Shown in pieces: positions 1 to 8,344 of a DNA stretch of 64,000 nucleotides (its first letter is position 1; each line of letters opens with the position of its first letter). The position numbers were made by a program, and so were the translations under genes. Under the pieces are notes generated by a model. That model was not told the origin of the DNA. It was given only the letters and a program-made list of their open reading frames with translations, and searched no databases. Source of the stretch: JAVSMW01 sp032027005 (GTDB lineage: Bacteria; Bacillota; Thermincolia; Thermincolales; UBA2595). Location of the stretch: contig JAVSMW010000002.1 of NCBI GenBank assembly GCA_032027005.1, positions 215,396 to 279,395 on the forward strand, given 5' to 3'.

Positions 1-914
1 TGCCCGGGGGATGCAATATCGGCAGCCGTCCCATGGATCTGCATATTAAAGGCCTGGAGGCCCTGGGAGCAAATATCAGACTGGAGCACGGATTTATTAA
101 GGGTTCCTGCAACCGTCTGAGTGGTTCGAAGGTGTACCTGGATTTTCCCAGTGTAGGTGCTACCGAAAACATCATGATGGCAGCTGCCCTGGCCAAAGGT
201 CAGACAATCCTGGAGAATGTGGCCAAAGAACCGGAAATAGTTGATCTGGCAAATTTTCTAAATAGTATAGGCGCAAAAATAAGAGGGGCAGGTACAGATG
301 TCATTAAAATCGAAGGTGTCGATCAATTGGGCGGCGGCCGCTACTCGGTAATTTCCGACCGGATTGAGGCCGGGACTTTTATGGTAGCTGCAGCTGCAAC
401 AAAAGGAGATTTGCTGATTGATCATGTTATCCCGACCCATGTTGAACCTCTGATTGCCAAACTACGAGAAGCAAATGTTGAGGTGACGGAGGAAGATGAC
501 AGTATCAGGGTCAGATACAAGGATACACTAAAACCTATTGATATAAAAACCCTGCCGTACCCGGGCTTTCCTACGGACATGCAGTCCCAAATGATGGCGA
601 TGCTGACTGCGGTTAAGGGGACAAGTGTGATTGTCGAAAACGTTTTTGAAAACAGGCTGCAGGTTGCAGATGAGTTTAAGCGAATGGGTGCCAGAATCAA
701 AGTCGAGGGGCGCACAGCGATTATTCAGGGTGTCCAGAAGCTTCAGGGCGCACAGGTTAAGGCTTCTGACTTAAGGGCCGGAGCCGCGTTAATCATTGCC
801 GGGCTGATCGCCGACGGAGACACGGAGATTTGCAATACTCATTATATTGACAGGGGATATGAAAATATTGAAAATAAATTGATCGAAGTTGGGGCGAAAA
901 TTTATAGACAATAG
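1..914 (+). CDS. murA: MurA, UDP-GlcNAc enolpyruvyl transferase (5' end outside window)
   Basis: MurA transfers enolpyruvate from PEP to UDP-N-acetylglucosamine, the first committed step of peptidoglycan synthesis in the cytoplasm. The reading frame is open back to the window edge (first full codon at base 3), so the ATG at 33 is not the start. The first visible residues read PGGCNIGSRP, the MurA active-site loop, with the catalytic cysteine encoded at 12-14. About 303 of the usual ~420 residues are present, so roughly 115 N-terminal residues lie upstream. The C-terminal part keeps typical MurA stretches such as FPTDMQSQMMA and LRAGAALIIAGL. No convincing terminator is visible in the 109 bases before the chemoreceptor gene. 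Confidence 0.96.
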   Translation, partial: PGGCNIGSRPMDLHIKGLEALGANIRLEHGFIKGSCNRLSGSKVYLDFPSVGATENIMMAAALAKGQTILENVAKEPEIVDLANFLNSIGAKIRGAGTDVIKIEGVDQLGGGRYSVISDRIEAGTFMVAAAATKGDLLIDHVIPTHVEPLIAKLREANVEVTEEDDSIRVRYKDTLKPIDIKTLPYPGFPTDMQSQMMAMLTAVKGTSVIVENVFENRLQVADEFKRMGARIKVEGRTAIIQGVQKLQGAQVKASDLRAGAALIIAGLIADGDTEICNTHYIDRGYENIENKLIEVGAKIYRQ

Positions 915-1023
915 CCTTTTCTTTGATACTTTTGCTTTGTTACCAAATTTTTTTAAGAAAAGCAGGAAATTTCTGTGTTAAGAAGAAGTATATGTTATCA
1001 AAATTGTCTAAGGGTGTGTTTCT

Positions 1024-2304
1024 GTGTCGAAAAGAGAAACTTTTAAAATGAAGCCTTTAGCGCAGTTGGGGTTAATTTTTATAAGCATTACAGGTGGCGG
1101 GGCCCTTGTCTGGACGGCGTTTCTTCTATATTATCTGGAGGCAACTAAGGAACAAATCACACCTTTGATCACAGTAGTAGCACCTATAGGATTCGCCTTC
1201 GGGCTGTTGATGCTGCTTTTGGTTAACAGATTGTTGGCCAAAATATTTGAGATTTTTCTCACAGTACTGAGTAAAGTTGCAGAGAAGGATCTGACTCAGA
1301 AAATATATTTTCCAACCTCAGATGTGTTTGGACGAATGGCAATTGCATTCAACAAAATGCTGGAAGATATCAGGCTGACTATCCATCAAAACATGGGCAC
1401 CGCGCAGATGGTAGCTTCCGAAGCCGGTCAGGTTTCTACAGCTATTGAGGAAGCTACGGCTTCGATTCAGCAGATATCTGCGGCAATCCAGCAGATTGTT
1501 GGCGGTACTCAGGGCCAGGCCCTGCAGTTAAATGAAACCCTTCAGATTACCAGGGAACTTTCCGCTGCGGTACAACAGATTGCCGCTAACTCGGAAGCTG
1601 CTTACAGTTCGTCCAGAAATGCCTCAGAACTGGCTTCTAAGGGGGCCATCGAAGTTGAACGGGCTGTACATAAAATGAATACCATATCTGATACTGTTAG
1701 TAATTCGGCACAAGTGGTCAAAACTCTGAACGAAAGATCTGAGCAAATTGGAGAAATTGTTAATGTAATTACCTCAATTGCTGACCAGACCAACTTGTTG
1801 GCCTTAAACGCTGCGATTGAAGCAGCCCGGGCCGGTGAACACGGGCGGGGTTTTGCTGTGGTGGCAGATGAAGTCAGAAAATTAGCCGAAGGTTCGGCTA
1901 AGGCCGCCCAGCAAATTGGCGAATTAATTAAGGAGATTCAGGAGGAAACCTCAAGGGCTGTAGTTTCAATGGTAGTTGGCAGCAAGGAAGTAGAAGAGGG
2001 AGTTGTAATTGCGTCTGAAGCCCAGTCTGCTTTAAGCGAAATAGTTGAGACAGTCAACAAAACTGTCCGCATGGTGCAGGAAATAACAACAGCCGCCCAA
2101 CAGCAGTCCAATGGCATTACTCAGGTAGTGCAGTCTATCGATAAAGTAAACAATATTGCACACCAGGTTTCTGTAGCGACCCAGCAGGTTTCAGCCTCCG
2201 CGCAGCAGCAGATGAATACAAATGAACAGGTAAGTTCCAATGCGTCTAGGATGGCTCAATTTGCGGAACAACTTCGTGAACGGATAAGTAAGTTCAAGGT
2301 TTAG
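1024..2304 (+). CDS. Methyl-accepting chemotaxis protein lacking an ectodomain
   Basis: Transducer of the chemotaxis system, expected in the inner membrane and coupling to CheA/CheW. The 426-residue product has two membrane segments (about residues 13-33 and 44-66) joined by only about ten residues, then a HAMP domain (about 67-120) and a long coiled-coil signalling domain. The highly conserved hairpin tip is intact around residues 253-300 (DQTNLLALNAAIEAARAGE, then GFAVVADEVRKLAE). With no extracellular ligand domain it probably senses membrane or cytoplasmic state, or needs a partner; this is inference. The start is GTG. The gene is followed by a hairpin terminator at 2322-2350. Confidence 0.93.
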   Translation: MSKRETFKMKPLAQLGLIFISITGGGALVWTAFLLYYLEATKEQITPLITVVAPIGFAFGLLMLLLVNRLLAKIFEIFLTVLSKVAEKDLTQKIYFPTSDVFGRMAIAFNKMLEDIRLTIHQNMGTAQMVASEAGQVSTAIEEATASIQQISAAIQQIVGGTQGQALQLNETLQITRELSAAVQQIAANSEAAYSSSRNASELASKGAIEVERAVHKMNTISDTVSNSAQVVKTLNERSEQIGEIVNVITSIADQTNLLALNAAIEAARAGEHGRGFAVVADEVRKLAEGSAKAAQQIGELIKEIQEETSRAVVSMVVGSKEVEEGVVIASEAQSALSEIVETVNKTVRMVQEITTAAQQQSNGITQVVQSIDKVNNIAHQVSVATQQVSASAQQQMNTNEQVSSNASRMAQFAEQLRERISKFKV

Positions 2305-2321
2305 TTAAATGTGGGAGCCAT

Positions 2322-2350
2322 AAAGCCATGGAGAAATCCATGGCTTTTCG
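2322..2350 (+). terminator. Rho-independent terminator after the chemoreceptor gene
   Basis: A perfect 10-bp inverted repeat (AAAGCCATGG at 2322-2331 and CCATGGCTTT at 2338-2347) with a six-base loop ends in CTTTT. It lies upstream of the methyltransferase and argues against the upstream in-frame GTG at 2311 as that gene's start. Confidence 0.7.
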
Positions 2351-2373
2351 ACTTATTTGAACTGAGGGATGAA

Positions 2374-3000
2374 ATGAGCCATACAAATGAAACAACTGTG
2401 GTTTTTAAGAATAAGAGCTTTGACCTAAAAATTGTCGAAGATGTTGATTATTTGCTTGGTTTGGTGAAAACCGATGATGATGTGCCTTTTTGGGCGGTTT
2501 TATGGCCCGCAGCCATAGGGATGTCCGAGTACATTTGGGAGAACATTGATTTCACAGGGCAACGGGTGCTGGAACTCGGAGCCGGTTTGGGTTTAGTTGG
2601 GTTGGTGGCGGCAGCTAAGCAGGGTGAGGTGGTGCAGACAGATTTTATTGCCGAGGCCCTGCAGTTGGCGCAGGAAAATGCGGGGAAAAATGGAATAACT
2701 AAAGTGACACAGGTTTTAGCTGACTGGCGTGATTTTCAGATTGGTGAGAAGTTTGACTGGATTTTAGGTTCTGATATCCTTTATGACCCATCTGTTCATC
2801 CATACTTAAGAAAAATATTCAATGAAAACCTGGATCAGGGCGGTCGCATATTGCTGGCAGATCCAGGCCGGGATGATGCCGGAAGATTTATTGAGAGCCT
2901 GGAAAAGGCCGGTTGGGATGTCATAAAGGTGACGAAAAAGGTATTTGAATCAGGGCGCAGGGTAAACGTTTCTTTATATTTGCTTAAACCAAAGCCATAG
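2374..3000 (+). CDS. Class I SAM-dependent methyltransferase (lysine/NNMT-like family)
   Basis: A Rossmann-fold methyltransferase of 208 residues. The SAM-binding motif I reads VLELGAGLGLVGL, motif II ends in the acidic residue of VVQTDF, and a post-I motif GSDILYDP resembles the METTL/EEF2KMT group that methylates protein lysines; the substrate here is unknown. The ATG at 2374 is chosen because GAGGGA lies about six bases upstream, whereas the longer frame from 2311 would run through the hairpin terminator. It is 14 bases upstream of yycJ and probably cotranscribed with yycJ and htrA. Confidence 0.85.
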   Translation: MSHTNETTVVFKNKSFDLKIVEDVDYLLGLVKTDDDVPFWAVLWPAAIGMSEYIWENIDFTGQRVLELGAGLGLVGLVAAAKQGEVVQTDFIAEALQLAQENAGKNGITKVTQVLADWRDFQIGEKFDWILGSDILYDPSVHPYLRKIFNENLDQGGRILLADPGRDDAGRFIESLEKAGWDVIKVTKKVFESGRRVNVSLYLLKPKP

Positions 3001-3014
3001 ACTGGGGGAACAGT

Positions 3015-3806
3015 ATGCGGGCGTGTACTTTAGCCAGTGGGAGTTCGGGAAATGCCACTTATATAGCAGGTGATGAGGCTGCAGTTCTGGTCGATGCGGG
3101 ACTGAGCGGAAAAATGATTACAGCTCAGCTGGACACATTGAATATTAACCCGTTGACACTCCGTGGGATCCTGGTGACACATGAGCATAGTGATCATATA
3201 AAGGGTGTCGGCATTGTATCCAGGAAATATGATCTGAAAATATATGCCACTGAAAAGACATGGGATGAGATTAGCCCGGTACTGGGTAAGGTTCCTCCTT
3301 ATACCCAGTGTGTTCTGGAACAGGGAAAGGTTTTGGAAATTGGGGACTTAAAAGTAGAGCATTTTAAATCTTCCCATGATGCTGTTGATTCAGTAGGTTA
3401 TGCTTTCTGTTCTGGTGATACAAAAATTGGCGTTTCTACAGATACAGGGTTTTTGACCAATAATGCCAGGAAATGCCTGGAGGACTCTGATTTGTTGATT
3501 TTCGAAGCAAATCATGATGTAAATATGTTGAGAAATGGCACTTATCCCTGGGCGCTAAAAAAGAGAATCTCCAGTGATAAAGGGCATCTCTCCAATATTG
3601 CGGCAGGCCATTGTTTAGCATCATTGGCCTGTGGGAAGACTAAAGGTGTAATTCTGGCCCATTTAAGCAGTGAGAATAATTTACCTGAACTCGCATATTC
3701 TACAGTGGCGGAGATACTTGAAGAGGCAGGGCTGTCTCCAGGTAAGGAGTTTGCCCTGGAAGTGGCGCCTAGATTTGAGGCGGGAACCTTATGGCAACTG
3801 GATTAA
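3015..3806 (+). CDS. yycJ: YycJ/WalJ-type metallo-beta-lactamase-fold hydrolase
   Basis: A cytoplasmic metallo-beta-lactamase-fold protein of 263 residues, the usual length for YycJ (WalJ), a putative exonuclease encoded in walRK (yycFG) operons of Firmicutes. The metal-binding motif THEHSDH is intact near residue 56, and a later SSHDAVDS segment supplies a further ligand histidine. The ATG is preceded by GGGGG. It directly precedes htrA (12-base gap), the same yycJ-htrA-rlmH order as in Bacillus, although walRK is not in this window and a LytTR regulator interrupts before rlmH. Confidence 0.92.
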   Translation: MRACTLASGSSGNATYIAGDEAAVLVDAGLSGKMITAQLDTLNINPLTLRGILVTHEHSDHIKGVGIVSRKYDLKIYATEKTWDEISPVLGKVPPYTQCVLEQGKVLEIGDLKVEHFKSSHDAVDSVGYAFCSGDTKIGVSTDTGFLTNNARKCLEDSDLLIFEANHDVNMLRNGTYPWALKKRISSDKGHLSNIAAGHCLASLACGKTKGVILAHLSSENNLPELAYSTVAEILEEAGLSPGKEFALEVAPRFEAGTLWQLD

Positions 3807-3818
3807 GGGGGGAATAAT

Positions 3819-4943
3819 GTGTATTCAAATGATCGGGATTTTTATTCCGGAGGCCGGCGCCCGAGTTCACTTTCATATTTAGCAGCAGCTTTATTGGGAG
3901 CTATAATCGGTGGACTCTTTGTGGTCTACCTGACTCCCCAGCTCATTAAAAAGCTGCCTGCAGAGGATATTAGGCAAAATAATACTGTTCCTCCACCGGC
4001 GGCAGCCGGTTTAGTTTCTCCGGTGATTGAAATTGCAGAAAAAGTAGGGCCAACAGTTGTGGGTATAAGCAACCGGGTTAGTGTGTCCGGCTTTTTTTCA
4101 AACCGGCGGGTGGAAACCGGGTTCGGTTCCGGCGTGGTTTTAAGTGAGGATGGGTATATCGTTACCAACTATCATGTGATGAAAGATGCAGATCAATTAA
4201 TAGTAACACTTCCCAATAGTAAAATGAAGCCCGCAAAAATAGTTGGTGTGGATCAGCGTTCAGATTTAGCTGTAATTAAAGTTGATGAAAAGGGTTTACA
4301 GCCTGCTGTGTTTGGAAATTCAGATAATGTTAAAGTAGGAGAACTGGCCGTAGCCATCGGCAATCCATTAGGCGAGAAACTGGCCAGCACCGTAACTGCC
4401 GGGGTAATCAGTGCCCTCAACAGAACTGTCGACCTTGAAGAAAGACAGTTCCGGCTCCTGCAGACTGATGCCGCAGTGAACCCGGGCAACAGTGGCGGGG
4501 CTTTGGTTAACTCCCGCGGGGAAGTAATTGGCATTAACAGTATAAAAATTGTGGACGTGAATGTGGAAGGCCTGAACTTTGCTATTCCCAGCAATACGGT
4601 TAAGCCTATTGTTGATTCCATTATCAAAAACGGCAGAGTTATTCGGCCTTACTTAGGTGTGATCGGCGGCGATGTTAATGAGGCTCTGGCTGAGCAATAT
4701 AAGCTGGCGGTAAACACAGGTGTATATGTGAGTGAACTGGTTCCCGGAGGGCCTGCTCAAAAAGCTGGTTTGAAAGCTGGGGATGTAATTGTATCTTTGA
4801 ACAAAAAGCAAGTCAAAGATTTCGGTGATTTACGGGAGATCATTGAAAAGCTGCAAATCGGAGATGCCGTTGAGGTTTTGGTAATGCGGGGCAAGGATGA
4901 AAAAAGTATGAGTGTGAAACTAAGTGAAATGCCGCCGGAATAA
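3819..4943 (+). CDS. htrA: HtrA/DegP-family membrane-anchored serine protease
   Basis: An envelope quality-control protease. Residues ~20-41 form a single N-terminal membrane anchor, followed by a trypsin-like domain with the catalytic triad visible as His in IVTNYHV, Asp in QRSDLAVIKV and Ser in NPGNSGGALV. A C-terminal PDZ domain (about 275-370) contains the carboxylate-binding-loop region around VSELVPGGPAQKAGL. At 374 residues it has the length of Gram-positive HtrA proteins with one PDZ. The start is GTG at 3819 after AAGGGGGG; an ATG two bases upstream is in another frame. The stop codon overlaps a dispersed palindromic repeat that can act as terminator. Confidence 0.95.
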   Translation: MYSNDRDFYSGGRRPSSLSYLAAALLGAIIGGLFVVYLTPQLIKKLPAEDIRQNNTVPPPAAAGLVSPVIEIAEKVGPTVVGISNRVSVSGFFSNRRVETGFGSGVVLSEDGYIVTNYHVMKDADQLIVTLPNSKMKPAKIVGVDQRSDLAVIKVDEKGLQPAVFGNSDNVKVGELAVAIGNPLGEKLASTVTAGVISALNRTVDLEERQFRLLQTDAAVNPGNSGGALVNSRGEVIGINSIKIVDVNVEGLNFAIPSNTVKPIVDSIIKNGRVIRPYLGVIGGDVNEALAEQYKLAVNTGVYVSELVPGGPAQKAGLKAGDVIVSLNKKQVKDFGDLREIIEKLQIGDAVEVLVMRGKDEKSMSVKLSEMPPE

Positions 4944-5008
4944 AGTGAAACTTGCTTCAGGTGGAGCTTTTTTTCTCCACCTGAAGTTTAGTTGAACTTA
5001 GCCATCGG
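4941..5008 (-). repeat. Dispersed palindromic repeat, copy A (also terminator for htrA)
   Basis: Inverted-orientation copy of a repeat family found also at 14209, 17106, 19191, 31931 and 57752. The core is a 12-bp perfect hairpin (CTTCAGGTGGAG at 4955-4966 and CTCCACCTGAAG at 4975-4986) with a T-rich loop. The flanks GTGAAACTTGC and TAGTTGAACTTA match the reverse complement of copies B and C. The first bases coincide with the htrA stop codon. The stem lies between convergent genes, so it plausibly terminates both. Confidence 0.75.
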
Positions 5009-5020
5009 ACAAAATCCGGC

Positions 5021-5791
5021 TCATTTACTAAAGGGGTCTGAACTGACCTTGAGCAGCTTGTAAAGGGCTTTTACTTTTGAGCGGGCAATTAGAGCGTCTT
5101 TTTCTGAGCCGAAGAATTTAACCATCTGAGAATTATCTCCCCAGGGGATGATTTTCTCGATTTTTGTTAAATTTATCAAATAACATTTATGGGATCGGAA
5201 AAAGTTATTCTTGTCCAGCCTTCTCTCGATATCATTGATGGACTCATGGGTCTCATACCTGTTGTCAATGGTGTGGACAACTGTTTTTTTGCGGTCTTTT
5301 TCAACGTAAAAAATGGTATGGAAATCAATGAAATGAAGCTCATAGCCAGACCTGATATAGAGCTTATCAGCTGATTTGAAAATATTTGCTACATTCTGCC
5401 TCTCAATTTCACGTTCCGCCAGACGGACGTGAATCCGCTCCAAAGCTTTTTCGACCCGGTCTTGAGTGAATGGTTTAAGAATATAGTCAAAAGAAGAGAT
5501 TTCGAAGGCTGCGGCAGCAAAGTCCCGGCTGCCGGTGACGAAAACGATGATGATATCATCGTTTTTTTCCATCAGTTTTTTGGCCGCCGTCATGCCGTCC
5601 AACTCAGGCATCTCAATAGTCATAAACACGGCCTGAGGTTTAAGTTTATGGGAGAGGGCTAACAACTCGAGCCCGTTGCGAGCCTCTACGATTAATTCAA
5701 TGTCGCTGCGGTTTTCGAAGAGGCTGCGCAGAAGTGTACTGTCATCGGGTTTATCCTCAGCGATTAAAATTCTGATTGGTTTGCGGGACAT
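5021..5791 (-). CDS. LytTR-family response regulator with degenerate receiver
   Basis: A DNA-binding regulator of 256 residues: receiver domain (about 1-120) and C-terminal LytTR domain (about 150-250, including the conserved FFRSHKCYLINL stretch). The receiver has the acidic pair (AEDKPDD), the switch Thr (FVTGS) and the Lys (ILKPF), but the expected phosphoacceptor Asp is replaced: the segment reads VFMTIEMPELDG where relatives have D at the T position (codon ACT on this strand). It may therefore work without phosphorylation, or use another signal. The start at 5791 is chosen for its GGAGG eleven bases upstream; a frame from 5848 exists but lacks a good site. No sensor kinase is adjacent. 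Confidence 0.88.
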   Translation of the reverse strand: MSRKPIRILIAEDKPDDSTLLRSLFENRSDIELIVEARNGLELLALSHKLKPQAVFMTIEMPELDGMTAAKKLMEKNDDIIIVFVTGSRDFAAAAFEISSFDYILKPFTQDRVEKALERIHVRLAEREIERQNVANIFKSADKLYIRSGYELHFIDFHTIFYVEKDRKKTVVHTIDNRYETHESINDIERRLDKNNFFRSHKCYLINLTKIEKIIPWGDNSQMVKFFGSEKDALIARSKVKALYKLLKVSSDPFSK

Positions 5792-5940
5792 GGATAGACT
5801 AACCCCCTCCGTTTTTTGTAAGGTATATATAGTCTTTTTCTTTGACATATTTAGTTAATTATCCTTCCAAGAAGGGTTATAATGTAGGAATTATGGGGTA
5901 AATTGCAGTTTTTCCGTGTTTTTTAATTCGGAGGGCAGCC

Positions 5941-6420
5941 GTGAACATTAATATTATTGCTGTAGGCAAGATCAAAGAAAGATACCTGGAAGAAGGTATC
6001 AGGGAATATTCAAAGAGACTCAGGCCATACGCCGCTGTGAGCATCAGTGAGGTGGCAGACGAAAAAACCACCGAAGGGGCCAGTATAAAAGAGCAGGAAC
6101 TGGTTAAGGCCGCAGAAGCAGAACGCATTCTCCGGCACGTAAAACCAGGGCAGGTTGTAGTTGTGCTGGCCATTGAAGGGCAGATGCTGGACTCGCCTGA
6201 GCTGGCCCAGGCCATAGCCTCCTGGGGTCTGGCGGGAAAAAGCGAGGTCGCTTTTGTGATCGGGGGGTCGCTGGGCCTGCACAAAAGTGTGATGGAGCGG
6301 GCTGACCTGAGGCTGTCCTTTGGGAAGTTGACATACCCGCACCAGCTGATGCGGTTGATTTTGACGGAGCAGATTTATAGGGCGTTTAAGATTAACCGGG
6401 GTGAACCGTATCACAAATAA
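5941..6420 (+). CDS. rlmH: RlmH, 23S rRNA (pseudouridine1915-N3)-methyltransferase
   Basis: A SPOUT-class methyltransferase that modifies pseudouridine 1915 in helix 69 of 23S rRNA on assembled ribosomes. The length (159 residues) and the C-terminal knot segment (VIGGSLGLH, FGKLTYPHQLMR, LTEQIYRAFKI) are those of RlmH/YbeA/YydA. The start is GTG with CGGAGGG about eight bases upstream. A TATAAT at 5878-5883 is a possible -10 element in the divergent spacer shared with the LytTR gene, but no good -35 accompanies it. A terminator follows at 6447. Confidence 0.96.
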   Translation: MNINIIAVGKIKERYLEEGIREYSKRLRPYAAVSISEVADEKTTEGASIKEQELVKAAEAERILRHVKPGQVVVVLAIEGQMLDSPELAQAIASWGLAGKSEVAFVIGGSLGLHKSVMERADLRLSFGKLTYPHQLMRLILTEQIYRAFKINRGEPYHK

Positions 6421-6446
6421 AGTTTACTTTACAACTTTATTGATTT

Positions 6447-6487
6447 AAAGCCAGTCAACCCAAGAAGATTGAACTGGCTTTTTTATT
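6447..6487 (+). terminator. Rho-independent terminator after rlmH
   Basis: The stem AAAGCCAGT (6447-6455) pairs with ACTGGCTTT (6473-6481), and a T-run follows. Confidence 0.75.
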
Positions 6488-6655
6488 TGTTTTACAAGTG
6501 GTAACCAACAATATAGCTAGCGAAATTGCAGGAATTTTGCAGTTTATATAGAAAAACATCAAATCATGTCAAATTATGGATTACAATAAGATTTAAGGTG
6601 TCCAATATGCTTAGAAACTTCCCTTTTGTTTCTGATATTTGAAAGGAGGTTTATT

Positions 6656-7525
6656 ATGGAGTTAAAGCTATATAAACTAATAGTTGAATCATCGCCTAAT
6701 ATGATTTGGAAATCTGGTATAGATGGCAAGTGTGACTATTTCAACAACACGTGGTTGGGTTTTACTGGAAAAACGTTAGAGCAAGAGATGGGAAATGGTT
6801 GGGCTGAAGGTGTACATCCAGACGATTTAGAAAGTTGTTTAAAAATTTATTTAGAATCATTCAGTCAACGGCAACCGTTTGAGATGGAATATCGCTTACT
6901 ACGTTTTGACGGGGAGTATCGATGGATAGACGATAGAGGAGTCCCATTTTACAATGATAATGGAAACTTTGCAGGATATATTGGTAGTTGTATCGATGTC
7001 ACGGAGAAAGTTGAGGGCGAACAACTGAGAAAAGAAGCACAAGTAGATGGCCTCACAGGAACTAATAACAGGCAGTTTTTTGAGAAGTTATTTAAAACAG
7101 AGTTTGAAAAGGCAATTAAATACAGAACAATGCTATCTGTTATTCTAATGGATGTTGATGATTTTAAATCTATAAATGACGTATATGGACACTTAATAGG
7201 AGACCAAGTTCTTACCAACGTAGTTAATGTCATTGAGTCAAGTCTTCGTGATTCAGATTTTTGCGGTAGATATGGCGGGGAAGAGTTTGTTGTTGCGTTG
7301 CCTAATACTTCATTAGAGCAAGCAATTAAGGTTGCGGAGCGACTTCGCCAACAGATTGAAAACAACAGTGTTGAAATTGAAGGAAGGAAAATCAAAGTTA
7401 CTGTTAGTCTTGGAGTAACACAGTTAAGTAATGAAAAGGAAGCTTACAGATTGATTGACAAAGCTGATAAAGCTATGTATAGCTCCAAAACTAGAGGGAA
7501 AAATCAAGTGACTATTGCTGATTAA
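6656..7525 (+). CDS. PAS-GGDEF diguanylate cyclase
   Basis: Makes cyclic di-GMP from two GTP. Residues ~1-125 form a PAS/PAC sensor (SPNMIWKSGIDGKCDYFN, later EYRWIDDRG) and ~130-289 a GGDEF domain. The active site is GGEEF within GRYGGEEFVVAL, so catalysis is expected. An RxxD product-inhibition site (RDSD) precedes it by the canonical five residues. It has no membrane segment and is probably soluble. The start at 6656 is set by AAAGGAGG six bases upstream; the frame extends to 6626 but without a site. The gene is markedly AT-rich compared with rlmH and yycJ, fitting an accessory region. Confidence 0.94.
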   Translation: MELKLYKLIVESSPNMIWKSGIDGKCDYFNNTWLGFTGKTLEQEMGNGWAEGVHPDDLESCLKIYLESFSQRQPFEMEYRLLRFDGEYRWIDDRGVPFYNDNGNFAGYIGSCIDVTEKVEGEQLRKEAQVDGLTGTNNRQFFEKLFKTEFEKAIKYRTMLSVILMDVDDFKSINDVYGHLIGDQVLTNVVNVIESSLRDSDFCGRYGGEEFVVALPNTSLEQAIKVAERLRQQIENNSVEIEGRKIKVTVSLGVTQLSNEKEAYRLIDKADKAMYSSKTRGKNQVTIAD

Positions 7526-7540
7526 CTACAGGGGTGTTAA

Positions 7541-7987
7541 TATGGCTATCTATTAAAGTCAATACAAAGTTATTGTCGAATTCAAAGTCTTAACATTAAT
7601 GTGATTGCCGAAGGGGTAGAGACCGAAGACCAATTGCATTTTCTACGTAACCATAATTGCAAACAGGTTCAAGGATATATTTATAGCAGACCCGTAAAAG
7701 TTGAAGAATTTAGAAAAATGCTAAGTAATGGACAAATTGAAGCTTGCGCACAACGAAACGAACTGCATCGCGAATTTGTTAATCGACGCAAATATTATCG
7801 TATTCATTTAACTCATCCGTTGTTGGCGGATATGACCATTATCAAATTTATGGGCAAGGAGATATCTTTAGGTAAAACAGAAGTTCTTGTCAGGAATATC
7901 AATTTATGGAAAGGGAAGAAGGCGAAAAAAGAAGAAAAAGCTCGAGCAAAGGCTGCTGAGGCGGAAAAGAAACCAATCCGACATTAA
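7541..7987 (+). pseudogene. Remnant of an EAL-PilZ cyclic-di-GMP protein
   Basis: The frame opens right after a stop at 7538-7540 and encodes only the last part of an EAL phosphodiesterase domain (VIAEGVETEDQL, QGYIYSRPV), then a linker and the start of a PilZ domain (NRRKYYRIHL ... EVLVRNI). After VRNI, where a PilZ domain should continue, the sequence switches to a Lys/Ala/Glu-rich tail and ends. Both the catalytic N-terminal EAL half and the rest of PilZ are missing, so it is a deletion remnant. It lies 15 bases after the GGDEF gene, possibly once a linked pair. The origin of the lysine-rich tail and of the following ~130 bases is unclear. Confidence 0.72.
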
Positions 7988-8132
7988 TAAGTACCAGGCA
8001 ATTGCTCAGGTATGGAGAGAAGTAGCAGAGGATTTTCGTGAAGAGAATGAGAGATTGAAGAAATCATTGGCGGATTTTGAAGTTGAAGGAAAAAATAAAA
8101 TTAAGTCAGATTCACCTTAAGACTACATTCAT

Positions 8133-8170
8133 AAAAGGGATAGCCTGCTGAACTATTACCCTCTTTTAAA
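8133..8170 (+). terminator. Possible imperfect terminator before mqo
   Basis: AAAAGGGATAG (8133-8143) can pair with CTATTACCCTCTTTT (8153-8167) with small bulges. It would separate the EAL-PilZ remnant from mqo. The remaining spacer to 8344 contains a TATAAT at 8187-8192 and short hairpins but nothing assignable to a known riboswitch. Confidence 0.35.
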
Positions 8171-8344
8171 TAGCACGCAATCATTGTATAATAGTGAAGA
8201 TTAGTACTTCAATCTAACCTTAATACAGTTACGCTATGATTAAGTTAATTTACCAGAAAAGATGTATCACCAGATCGCACCCCGGCTTGCTGTAAGCCCT
8301 AAGGAGGAGCACCTACATCCTTTCTGTAAATATAGGGAGTAAGG

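Noticed and set aside
7887..8120. A 77-codon frame after the EAL-PilZ remnant as an intact gene
   Set aside because: Its first third overlaps the remnant in another frame and is low-complexity Arg/Lys. Only the last ~45 codons look protein-like, so it is treated as debris.
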